Part shown: positions 21,679-32,900 of the stretch, in pieces
How positions within the stretch are numbered: the first letter of the stretch is position 1
Layout of the letters: every line of letters starts with the position of its first letter
Source of the DNA: Amoebophrya sp. A120
Taxonomy: Eukaryota; Sar; Dinophyceae; Syndiniales; Amoebophryaceae
Assembly (NCBI GenBank): GCA_905178155.1
Contig: CAJINV010000003.1
Location: 11,458,733 to 11,522,732, forward strand
DNA: 64,000 nt
Reading direction: 5' to 3'
Notes under the pieces: generated by a model
What the model was told of the DNA's origin: nothing
Databases searched by the model: none
The model's input: only the letters and a program-made list of their open reading frames with translations
Translations under genes and position numbers: made by a program

Positions 21679-24600
21679 TCAACTGACGTCCATCGGCGCG
21701 GGCCCATTGCCCATGACCGCCGAAGAGCTTGCAGCGCCGGCCCCGCCTCCGCTCACGCTGACCGACTGTCGGTTCGCGGTTTGCGTCGCCTGTAAAAACG
21801 CGGCTTCTCTTATCAAAAGGAAAAATCCCCCGTCCCCATATCGAAGAGGAAATCTGTGATGCTGGATCTGCGTACACAAATCAGCTTGGTCTTGCAGTAG
21901 AGAACTGCACGCAGATCGCAGGCCTAGGTAGGAGCCTTTTGGTGCAGGCGCCTAGCAACATGGTAGGCGGCCGCCCTGTAGAAGTCCTTACAGCGTTACA
22001 AATCGCCTGCATAACGCAGCGGAGAGCCTGCGCTTGGCTTCCTGCAAGACAGGCACGATTTGTGGTCTCAAATCTGCATCGCAAATTTTCAGACGGATGC
22101 GTTTTCAGTTTCACTATGGAGCGGGGGGATTTTCCCTTGCCATATCCCTTCTCGCGCCCTGGTTCTGCACTTCTATTCTCCGGGCCTTCTGCCTTGCCTG
22201 TAATCTTGCGATGTACTCTCTCTGCGTTTCTTCTTTCGTCGGCGTTTTCAAAACCTGCTTGATGGTTTCCTCGTCCAGCTTTTTCCTCTTCGCATTCTTC
22301 GGTGAATTATGCATTGCAAATATGTCTGGGTTTGGATGGATGCGAACTTGTGCTGCGCATTTCACAACGCCCACAAATCTTCTCATGCATTTGCATAGAC
22401 AGCAAACGATGGCCATTTCCTGTCCCCCCTAATGGGGGGATCTGTCATGCGGATTCGGCATTGCGAAAGCTTGTCGAAATCTATGATGCTAGGGCTTCCA
22501 TGATAGACCTTCTGTGTCATGCAAAAACAGCATGACAGACAAACTCGCGCACTCATCCAGACCCAGACATATTTGCATTTGATATGAATCCTCGGAGTCC
22601 GAATCCGGAACGTCTTCCTTTTTGATTTCCTGTTTTCGCCTTTTCGCCGCCAGGTTTTTTCTTCTCGTGACGTCTTCGCGGGACAACGCTTTGCCTTTCT
22701 TATTCGTTTTGGAGAGCCTCTGCTCCTCTTCCCGCAGGATTTTGTCTTTCGCGTCGAGTTCGGAAAGCGTTTTCACCAGGTCGTCCAGGTCTCGGGTCCA
22801 GATCTCTTCCGGCGCGGTCTTTTCGAGCGTGTTCACCTCGCGCTCTTTCTCTTCGAACTGCCCGCCTGTTGTGTTGGGAAATTAAGATGATGTACAGTAA
22901 CGAAGACTCTATATTCAAAATGAAAATTTAAACTGAGATACAAACTGCATGAAAAAAAATTCTGCATCTTCCCGCTTAACTCAAATACATGATGAAGATC
23001 ATATACATGCTTAACCACGACAAACAAGCCAAGCGCACACATCCACGGAGGTGGAGCCAAGCAAAGTTACTATGTATTAGTATTAGCGACCAAAATCTCA
23101 ACATCAAATAAATTCTTCAATACGCAGTTCCGCCGCCTTTTCCTGCGTAAGGCTCCAGAGCGTCATGCTGAGCAGGTACTCGTACCCCTGCCCGTGACCT
23201 CCGCCAGCAGCCGCACCAGCCGCCTGCCCCTCGTTCTCCTGCTCTTCTAACTGTTCCGCAACTCCGTGCGACGTGAATTCGTCGAAGTATTTTGCGTTGA
23301 TCGCCCGTTTGGTCAAAAAGCCCTTCTCGTGTAATTCCGCGAGAAGTTTATCCTTCTTTTTCTTCGCGACGATCAGGCTTCCCTCGATGACCATCTCGAT
23401 AAACCGCACTTTCTGTCGCAAAATCTCGCACTCGCGCCGTAATTTCACCAGCAAGTTCTTCTTCCTCTTGTGGTAATACTCCAATCGCACGGGGCAAAAC
23501 GCCTTCACGATGTCCAACGCCTCCTCGTACCGTTTGATATTCCCCTCGGGCGACCACAGCACCAGATTCTGGCAGGAAAGGCTGGTGGTTAACCGGAAGT
23601 AGTTCATCAATCCCTTGTCCTGCGCCTTTTCCAGTTGCGCTTCGTTCAATGTGATGACGAAGTGCACGGTCGATTCTGTGTGGTACTCCCGGAAGTCTTG
23701 GATCAGCGCCTTGCTCGCGTCGTCCTGCGCCGCCGGGAGCATCTTTTGCAGTTGCTCCTTGTAATCCTGCGTCCATTTTTTGATCGGCAGTTCCTTAATC
23801 GTCACCGTGTTCCCGCTGACCAAAATCGTGCCCTTTACCTCGTAGGCTTTCTTCTCCTCGGACATTTGGATCTCGCCCTTGAAATTCCGGTACCAGGGTT
23901 CGATGTTTTTCGGGAAGGGTTTTTTTGTCAAGTAGGCTTTCACGCAGTTGATCAGATCTCTTGGATTGTAGTTCGGCACGAAGGTTGACCACCCGGTACC
24001 AATCCCCTCGGCGCCGTTGCACAAAACCATGGGGATGATCGGATAGTAGTTTTTCGGCTCAATTTTCTGCCCATCGTCGTCCTGATACTCCAACAGCGCG
24101 TCGTCGTCTGGGTGGTAGATTTTCCGCGCCACCGGGTCGAGCCTCGTGAAGATGTAACGCGCACTCGCCGCGTCCTTCCCGCCTTGCAACCGTGTACCGA
24201 ACTGACCGGAGGGGACCAGCAAATTCACGTTATTGCTCCCGACGAAGTCCTGCGCCATGTTCACGATGGTACCCTGCAGGGAGACCTCGCCGTGGTGGTA
24301 GGCCGCGTGTTCCGAAACGTAACCGGACAATTGGGCGACTTTGACGTCCTTGGTTAACTTTCGCTTGAAGCAGGAGAAGAGAACTTTGCGCTGCGAGGGC
24401 TTCAACCCGTCCATCAAGTTCGGAATCATGCGGTAGATGTCGTACTTGCAGAACAGCACGTATTCCTTGTCGATGAAGTCTTTGTAGGAAACAGACGGCT
24501 GCGTGTGGTCGACGTACTCCCCCTCGACGTGCTGCATCATCCAGTCTTTTCGATCGTCCGCGCGCTTCTTGTTGAAGGCCAGGTCCAAAGCCTCCCCCGT

Positions 24601-27348
24601 GCCCTCGGACCAGTCGAAGGTCATGCCATGGTCCTCAATGTTGCGGAAGTACTCCTTTGCCTCTTTGGACGTGGACGTACCCAGACCCTTGTAGTACCTG
24701 ATAGATGATCATGTGTGAAACAAATATGCAATGCAAATTTACAGTACACTTTGACGTAGTACACAAAGCGTCACAAACTTTATTCCGAACTTCAATCATA
24801 ACTTTAACTACGCTTGTCATGCTGAAAGAAAAAGAATAGCATGGTACACGGTAGAAAACATGCGTCATGCAGAATAAGCAACATGAGAATTATCCCAAAA
24901 ATACTTCATGTTCCATCCCTTCCCGTTGTTGTTCAGTTGCTTCCACGCTTCGTACTCCCCCACGGTGAAAAAGCTCTTTTTCACTCCGCTTTTCTCCACC
25001 TTCACAATCGGCGTGATGAACTCCCGCACGAACCCGGGCAATTTGAGCAGGTTCGGAAACCAGTGCTCCAGTAAGTTGAGAAACAAGCCCTTGATGTGCG
25101 ACCCGTCGAAATCCTGATCCGCCATGATCATGATGGAGCCGTAGCGTAACCCCTTCGTGTCCGCCCGGTCGTTGTCCCGGATGTCCAGCTATGCATTGCA
25201 AAAGTATCGTACTAGTATAAATCGCAATACAAATTTTGGCAAGAAGAAAAGTGGAATTTGTAATGCTGTTTTACCTTAGGCAGGAGATTTGTCATGCATC
25301 TTTGCAATTAGTACGACTACGATACTTTTGCACAGGATACCAGCCCGATGATCTTCATCACGTTCTGGATCTATCCTGAGTAAAAACGTACCCACGCCAG
25401 AGCTGTAATTCAGATTTGCAAAGACAGGAAGACTTGTAATGCGCATCCCCATGAGAGCCATTTTCGATCGTGTTTTGGAATTTGTGATGCTGTGAACAGG
25501 ATGAGCAGATGAATCTGTGATGCGGCTGCACTTGCTAACCTGAACTACACTGCAGAGTGCAACTTGTCATGCGTGACTCACAAAGCCCCTAGGTTTGTGT
25601 TGCAAAATCCCCATCCGGACTCCGGTGTGGGTACGTTTTCACTCAGGATAGGATCTCCTCGTTCTTCATCACCGCCTGGTGCGTCGCTTCTCGCACGTTC
25701 AACGGTTTTCCCTTCAGCGGGAAGACCCCAAACTTGTCCCGGCCCACCACCGACAACCCGGCGACCGCGAGCGCTTTCGCGGAGTCTCCCTCGGTCAGGA
25801 TGAGCGTGCAGTCTTCCGAATCCTTCCCGCCCGCGTCGTTCGCGTCCTCCAACTTCGGAATGCCGACCAGCCTTTTCACGTTCTTCGCCTTCACCTGCCG
25901 GCCCAAATCGATCTTCTCCTTTGCCTTCGCCCACTGCATGATCAAGTCGCAGACCCCGGATTTCAGCACCAGGTCGTCGAATTTCTTCGAAATTTTACAC
26001 ACAGACCCGAACTTGGACTGGTTCGTTTTCATGGTCTCCTTCGTTTGCGAGTCGAACGCCGGGTTCTCGATCAGACTGTTCACAAAGACCATCAGATGGT
26101 TCCGGATGTGCGCGGGCTTGATGTCCATCCCGGACTTATTCTCCTTGTTCACCTTCTTACTGATCGTCTCCACCAGCTGGTCGGTTACATGCGCCACGTG
26201 CGTCCCGCCCTTCAGCGTGTTGATGGAATTGACAAACGACACTTGCTGAAACTGCCCGCTGTCGGAGATCGACATAGCGATTTCCCACCGCTCCCCGCAC
26301 TTCTCGTAGATCTTCACGGTTCCGCTCTCGTCGGAGGACGCGGCGGACGCGGCGTCGGCGCCGGGCAGATACAGGTCCACGTAGTCCTTGAAGCTTTTCA
26401 CCGGTATGGGCTCGTCGTTGTAATAAACCTTCACTTTTTCGTTCGTCGTGCCCGCAATGTCGTACACGCGCCGTTCGAACAGCGCCACGATGTCCTTGTC
26501 CAGCTTCTTCATCCCGAATTTCTGCAGGTCCGGGTAGAACGTGACGATCGTGTGCGAGGTTTTGCTCGGATGGGAATCCACCCCGATTTTCTGAATGTCC
26601 GGCTTGCCCTTCGTGTGCATGTTATCCAGAAATTCCTGGTAGTACAGCTTCTTCGTCTTCCAGTCGCAACACTCGATCGTGAACTTCGTGCTGAAAATGT
26701 TCGCGAGCTTCGCGCCGTACCCGTTCCTTCCGCCGACGACTTTCTTCTCGCTGTCGTCGTAGTTGTCGGAAGTGAGCAGGTGGCCGAACACCATCTCCGG
26801 GACGTAGACCTTGTGGGTTTGGTGCATTTGGACCGGGAGCGTCGCACCGTCGTTTTTTATCCGGATCATGTTCTGCTCGACGTCGACCCAAACCCGGACT
26901 TCCGACATGGATTTGTCCCGCTGAAAGTTATCCGCGGCATTCACCAATATCTCGTCGAATATCTTGTACAGCGCGGGCACGTACGAAATTTGCTTCTGCT
27001 CGAAAATCTGTAGTTGAGGATTTTTTCTTTTATTTGTTGTTCATATCTATATCATGTCATAGATTTTAGAATGTACTTGAAGTTGAACTACAACGTCGAG
27101 CACTTAAAAAATATCACGGCGAATCAACAGGAATAGCAGCGCGAAGGGATAGAGATTGTCGTGTCTCCATCGAAATAAGGTACTATCCATACTAGTACCC
27201 CCGTCGTTTTGTTTCTGACATGGATCTTCTCACTCGTGGCTTCCGTAGACCCGACGTAACTATCCGGACGAAGGAGGATGTGCTCCAGCTGCGTTTTCTT
27301 CTGGTAGCGCTCCTCGATCGTCTTTTCATCTCGCGACTTCGGCGGCAT
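21679..27348 (-). CDS. TOP2: DNA topoisomerase II
   Basis: Exons: 27184-27348, 25651-27007, a 27-bp microexon within 25340-25371, 24905-25184, 23124-24697, 22585-22865, 22145-22302, 21679-21805. The sum, counting one copy of each flanking repeat, is 3969 nt: 1322 residues and a stop. ATPase motifs: KKTQLEHILLRPDSYVG, EILVNAADN, GGRNGYGAK and the QTK loop (DSQTKE). TOPRIM: TEGDSAKALAVAG and DQDFDGSHIKGL. The catalytic tyrosine lies in ARYIFT, near residue 790. The core ends with EEIWTRDLDDL, followed by a short Lys-rich then Ser/Gly-rich tail. It passes one duplex through another in the nucleus during replication and segregation. Three introns are GT-AG and four are introners. The frame stays open upstream to 27822, giving a possible 158-residue basic extension; I chose MPPKSRDEK at 27348 because similarity starts just after it. 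Confidence 0.95.
21811..22144. mobile_element. Introner, family D (topoisomerase II tail)
   Basis: Ends TATCAAAAGGAAAAATCCCC and GGATTTTCCCTTGCCATA; flanks TCTCT/TCCCT (one mismatch). Excision gives NQGARREAAFLQATQ in frame. Confidence 0.85.
22308..22584. mobile_element. Introner, family A (topoisomerase II tail)
   Basis: Ends TATGCATTGCAAATATGTCT and AGACATATTTGCATTTGATA; perfect TGAAT repeats at 22303-22307 and 22585-22589. Excision gives SDSEDSPKNAKRKK in frame. Confidence 0.9.
22866..23123 (-). other. Canonical GT-AG intron (topoisomerase II)
   Basis: Donor GTATTG, acceptor ACAACAG; no inverted repeats or flanking duplication. Joins QEKAAEL to RGQFEEKEREV. Confidence 0.85.
24698..24904 (-). 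other. Canonical GT-AG intron (topoisomerase II)
   Basis: Donor GTATTT, acceptor CTATCAG. Joins GWNMKY to YKGLGTS, a conserved topoisomerase II motif. Confidence 0.9.
25190..25339. mobile_element. Introner, family B (topoisomerase II TOPRIM)
   Basis: Ends TATGCATTGCAAAAGTATCG and CGATACTTTTGCACAGGATA; perfect CCAGC repeats at 25185-25189 and 25340-25344. Excision gives KIIGLDIRDNDRAD. It lies only 32 bp from the next element. Confidence 0.93.
25372..25650. mobile_element. Introner, family C (topoisomerase II TOPRIM)
   Basis: Ends TATCCTGAGTAAAAACGTAC and GTACGTTTTCACTCAGGATA, nearly perfect inverted repeats; perfect GGATC repeats at 25367-25371 and 25651-25655. Excision gives MKNEEIQNVMKIIGL. 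Confidence 0.94.
27008..27183 (-). other. Canonical GT-AG intron (topoisomerase II)
   Basis: Donor GTACCT, acceptor CTACAG. Joins GVLVWI to IFEQKQISYVPALYKIF in frame. Confidence 0.8.
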
Positions 27349-27822
27349 CGTGGGCGTAGGGGTCGCTTTGTTCTTGGCGGATTTCTTTCTGGAAACCGCT
27401 GTCGCTGCAGTCGCGAACAGCCGGCGCTGGCTGTTCTTGAGAGGAGCTCGTACAGCTGGTAGACTGCGAACCTCTACTCGTCCTCTGGCATTCGGTCCAT
27501 TTTCTATGTTAAACTGCGCCGGTCGTTCCGGTTTCTGCGTTGTTACGTAGGAGAAGGTTCTGAAGAGTTTAGAAGAATATAGTCGTGGGTACTTAGGTTT
27601 TGATGTTGACACACCTCCTGTCACTGTGGTGTCGCAAGAAAGATAATCAGCAGAGTGGAAGTGGGGGCAGGTACTAGGTGCTCCTAGGCCGTGGGAGGTG
27701 AAGTTAATTCTACGAGCCGTAAATAGAAGTGCACGGTCACAGTTCGTGAAGTAGTTAAAGGAACTGATGTGGCGGTGGAGTCTCGTAGTTTTTTTCCACG
27801 ACCTGGTAGTAAAAGGTAGCAT
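27349..27822 (-). other. Open 5' extension of topoisomerase II
   Basis: A further 158 in-frame codons precede MPPKSRDEK. The first 50 residues contain many Arg, Lys, Ser and Thr and only one acidic residue, as in a mitochondrial presequence. It may equally be an untranslated leader that happens to lack stops. Confidence 0.3.
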
Positions 27823-29960
27823 AGATCTTACTTAGAAGGTTCACAAGGGGACTATGTATTCATTTCACACTTGAGTAGGGGCAACAAGGCACTCATCTTC
27901 TGCCCTCCACGTCGGTAATCTTCAACTTTATCGCGTGCAGGAGCTGCATTTTTTCATCTTCTTGTACTTTTCTCTATGAGGACGGAGTTGTGAGATTCTT
28001 GTTGGATATATGGATATGAACATCTTCTACAGGAGGATTAGGAATCATCCTTCTCTTGTTCTGGACAACTTCGGTGAGCGCAAATGTTGTCTGGTTGGTG
28101 CGAGTCCCCTCCTCACCTTCAGGTCCTCGTCGTAGATAACGTGCTGAGGGTGAGCAGGCTGACATTCATTATTCTAAAGTTCAAGCTTAATGGTCAAGAA
28201 GCGCTTCTGTGAATATTCTTTCGCTTTGACGTCGTACTTGAGGCGCTACAAAGATCTTCTGCTGGAAGCACAACAGCAACAAGGCGATGCGAATAGCTAC
28301 ATGATCCAAGCTGCAGAGAGATGATCTCAACAAACAAGAAGCTCTACGACAAGAAGCTGCTGCTGCATCAAACCGAGGGACGGCACCAGAGAGGTGGAAG
28401 ACTGACGCAAGAGTACGTACATCTCGACAATGCGAAGCGTGCGAGCAGCTGCTGCGCATCGTCACGACGCAAAAGAATGAATACAGATACAGAAACCGCA
28501 AGCTTATCTTTACTTGCTCAGTCACAATCTTCAACCTGCTGATGCACGACACAGAGCCAATGCCTAGTAGAACATTTTTCTCTGGGTATTTTGCCCCCTA
28601 CGCCTCGCAGAAGCTTTTTGGTTCGGATCAATGTCCGACCACGCCAACGGGAAGCCTGCTTGTGTTTATTTTTGGTGAAGAGTACAACTTACTCAAATTC
28701 AAATTTTACACGAGCGTTGCTATTTTTTTGTCAAACGGTTTTTGGTAGAGATCAAATCGTACATAAATGCATCGCAAAAAGAAAAATCTTCATGCACTTT
28801 GTATGAGATCGAGAGGAAGTACTATGTTCTTGGTGTAAAGCTGTGCCGGCCTTGGAAGTCGAGGGCTTAGTTGTTGTGTAGTTCACGGAGAGATTAATTT
28901 ATCCAAAAAGATGGAAAAATCAAGGCACAGCTTTTCTCATCAGATTCAGAAGAACCAATCAGAAAAACATTGTCCAGCTTCGAGTCGCTTTGTCAAGGCG
29001 CGGCATCATCATAGTGATCATGCAGCGTGTTCAAAAATAATTGCAGCAGTTGTCACTTAGAGTAGAATGAGCATACCAGCGGAGGAGGAGGACCAAGGTA
29101 GAAAAATACATCTACAACGAGCCACTGACTACATTCATTCTAGTTTTGCCGCATTGTCGGCACTTTCAGCTACAGCTTTACAAAGTTTTAGAGCAATGCA
29201 TCCAGACGATTATAGTCTCCACTCAGCAAGGTCGCAGTCATGAAAATGTCTCAGAATCATACAAGTATTTAAGTATAGCAAAAAAAACATAGAAGAGGAA
29301 ATAGAGTACCGATTGCACAATACATACCCTCGGACTCTGAAAATTGCACCGTCATAGACATGAAATAGCGCTCAATGTGACGGCTTTTATCTTCAAGGAT
29401 GTCGAAAATTATAACCTGAAAGGCAACTACGTAAAATCTTACGACGTAAAATGTTAGAAAGTATCTGGATTAGAAAACTCCGCCTGTTCGAGACATTGCA
29501 TTAATGTAAAAATCATATGCGTAAGCGTAGTTAGACTAGGATAAAAGACTTGGTCTCGAATTAATCTGGAGTTACTTAACAGAGTACGTGTACGACCCGT
29601 CCGCGACCGCGTGATCGTGAAATCGTTAGTGTTTCATCATCAAAATCTATACATGTTGCTAGCATTGGTGAACTGAACATTTAGACTTTATCAGAACTAC
29701 AGACGTCGTTATTTGCACAGAATTTTCCAACAGAAAAAAAAAGTGAGAAATGTTCTGGAGTGTTAGTGTTACAATCGCAGTTTCGGGGGGAAATGGATGT
29801 CGTGGCTTCTGAGAAAAAAGAAAGAGTTGCGCTACTCTTCCATGTCCGAAGACAAACAGCTATTGCTATTGCTAAGCATATAACATCATTAGCTCAAACA
29901 ATAACAAACCACTTCACGACTTCCCTAATAATATCGCCGTCGTGATAAAAACGCACCAAA
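27823..29960. other. 2.1 kb intergenic, no gene seen
   Basis: AT-richer than the coding blocks, with only short frames lacking recognisable motifs. No paired inverted ends or RNA gene was recognised. Confidence 0.5.
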
Positions 29961-32900
29961 TCACTTCCTGCTTTGGTTCATGGACTGCATCCCGCTTTTT
30001 GGCATGCCGGACTGCATTCCAGACTCCGGAATCGCGGACATAGGCACACTGCCACCCGCCCCAAAAGACTGTCCTCCCGGAATATTAATCGGCATCTGGC
30101 TCAACTTGTCCGATCGGATATCCAACGTGTTTCCGCCGCGTGGCTGCACGACTATCGACGCGTTTTCATCGATGCCGCCCATTCCACCAGCTCCTCCTCC
30201 TTGCGGCTTCTGGATGCCAAAGTTCGAAACAAAAGCGGAACCGTTGATCGCCGCCTTTCCCTTTCCCTTCTGCCCGGGAGCGATAGATTGGATGTAGGTG
30301 TTCGGCATCGCAGCCGCATTTGGGAGCACTCCCGCGACAGATCTCGCGTCCAACGTGTTACCCCCCGCGCGGGACTGCACGACGGATGGCTCGATGACAG
30401 ACTCATTATTCGAAGAACTCACGGTGGACTGCTTTATCGACCCGGTCGCAGACCCCGGCTGCGAACCCGGACCTCCACGCTGGGACGCAGTTTTGTTGGA
30501 CAGTTTGATTGCACCTCCAACGGTCGCGGCACTGCGGGCACTACTAGAAGTACTTGCGTCAAAAGCCTGGGAATGCTGCTGCTGTTTAAGCGATTTAGCG
30601 GAATTCAACCGCTTGATGCCGCCGTAGCTGGAGATTGCACCGGCGCTGATTCTATCTTCTTCGGCACCTTTCACTTCCTCCATACCCGACATGGGCGCAA
30701 TTCCGCTGCCCATGCCGAGATTCTGTGATGCGGATCGCGGCGCACCGGTTTCTGGGTCCACGTTTTGTGAAGTAGACTGTTGGACAAAGCTGTTCGCCCC
30801 GTTCTGCTGACTGGCCATCATCGAAGCGACTTTCGAGCCGGTCTTGGATTGAATGCCGCTCTGCTGCTGCTGCGACAGAGCTCGCTTGGACTGCTGCGCC
30901 GGGCTGCCGATACCACCGGTGCCGGAACCCATAGTGGCAGAAGCACCAGCAGCATCAGCTCCGGTCGGAGACATGGACCCACCAGTACTGTCGCCCGCGT
31001 AGTAGTTGCCTGAAACAGTAGAAGCATTTTGCTGTTGCGACATCTTTTGGGCAGAAGTGGTGGCATTAAAATCATCGACAACCGAACCTGGCGCAGCGAC
31101 GCTGCCGTTCTTGACCGACCCCGGCTGAGTTGCGCTGCCTTTTCCGCTCACAATAGCATCACCTTGCCCTCCCGACATGTTACTTCTATTCCCTCTGATA
31201 CTACCCAGCAGTGTTGGGTAAAAACTGTCAGCACCGCCAGCAGCAACTACCGCGCTTTGATGTTGTTCCTTCTTATCGTACTTCGACGCCTGCTGACTGC
31301 CCGGCACCTGCGCGGAGTGGCTCATGATCACTTCCCCAGCCGATTCCAAAGCGACATTCCTCTTGGTGATCCTTTGCGTCAGATTCGGCCTCTCTTCCCG
31401 TTTGCCCTCGTCCTGGTAATCTTCACAATACGCCCGGTCCATTCGGTCCACCAGTCTTTCTGCCTGTTCCGTGTCGAAGAGTAGGAAAACTTCCTTTCCC
31501 TTCGGCAGCCGCATAGCCAAATACACCGCATTCCCGTCCGCGTCCCATTCTACCAAATGGTGTCCGCGCGCGGCGGAAAACCCGACTTTCGCGACCTCCT
31601 GCCCGTTATCAAATGCAAAAGTGTCTGGGTCTGGAAGATTCTGAGACTTGTCATGCACGTTTTGCACCTAGAAAACCAAAGCGACACAAAGACCTTTTTT
31701 TTTTTGGCTCGGACCCCCCACCCGCCTCAGCGATCTCGGATGTGAGTGTGCCCAGTCATGCGCAAAACCTGAAGAAGACATGACCAAAAAAAAACTTGGA
31801 TGCTGCGGAGTCGCATGGAAAACAGAAAACTCCGAGCGGGCAACATCGCACATGCGCGACCGGCGGAAACGAGAAGTAGGGAACAAGGGTGTCTAGTAAG
31901 GAGGAATGCAGGCCTCCCCCCCGTAGGGTTGAAACTGGTGAAAGTGGAATAGTGCGACAGGCTTAAGATACTACGCGTCCAAGTCAGTGCGAGTCGCAGC
32001 AGCGCTAGATAAAACGGTCCCGGCCCGAATCTGGCGAACCACCAGGGGCTACAGGGTAGAAGAAAAGCGGGAGTGCAGGCCCTTAAGTTAGTGCTTGACG
32101 CGGAGATAACAGCAGCCGGATAAAATGTGATCGGGGCTGGGAACCGGAGTGCAGGCCGGGGCACCAGCATACTAAGGGAGCGCGAAAAAAAGGAAGTCGA
32201 GGAGTGCAGGCCTCGAGCGAGTAAAATAGGTCCGCGGCTGTCTGTGCCTAGAGTGAGATAAATGTTAGCGACTAAGTAACTATCATGAAGCATCTATCTA
32301 CCCACCCCGATCAGTCCGCTGGCAAGACGGAAAAAAAACATCTGCCCCTGCAAGCCATGCGGGATCCGCCACCTAGCGCTACAAGGATTCCAGAAGTAAG
32401 CGAGACGACAAGAAGGAAGACCTCGAGGAACCATCCACAACCAAGAACCTTGGAAAAGTGGGCCATGATGTCTGTGATGCATGCCCTAGCATCACAGACT
32501 TTTTGAGGGCTTTGCCATACCTATTCCGCATGAAAAATGCCCTCTCCGCGTAGCCAAAATTGCATTCCCTTTGCTGGTCATGCACTACAGATTTTTTTGG
32601 AATCCAAATGCAGCATCACAAGTTCGGATTCTTCCAGACCCAGACATTTTTGCATTTGGTACCCGTAGGACTTGTCCCCCTGCGTGTTGTTAAAGAACGT
32701 GACCGAGGAAATCGACACGCAGCAGAGCAAATCTAGCTGCGCCATGTCCACCAACGGCTGCCGGACCTTCCCCTGCGACAGCTTCGCGATCACCTGCTTC
32801 GACTCTTCCGACTCCAACTCCGCGCGCGACCGCTGACGGCCGACAAACTGTCGGGTCGCGAAAGCCTTCAAACGTTGCAGCGACTTTAACAAAACCGCGG

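Noticed and set aside
31960-32050. A structured RNA gene inside the enlarged introner
   Set aside because: GC-rich and repetitive, but no tRNA, snRNA or rRNA signature could be recognised by eye.
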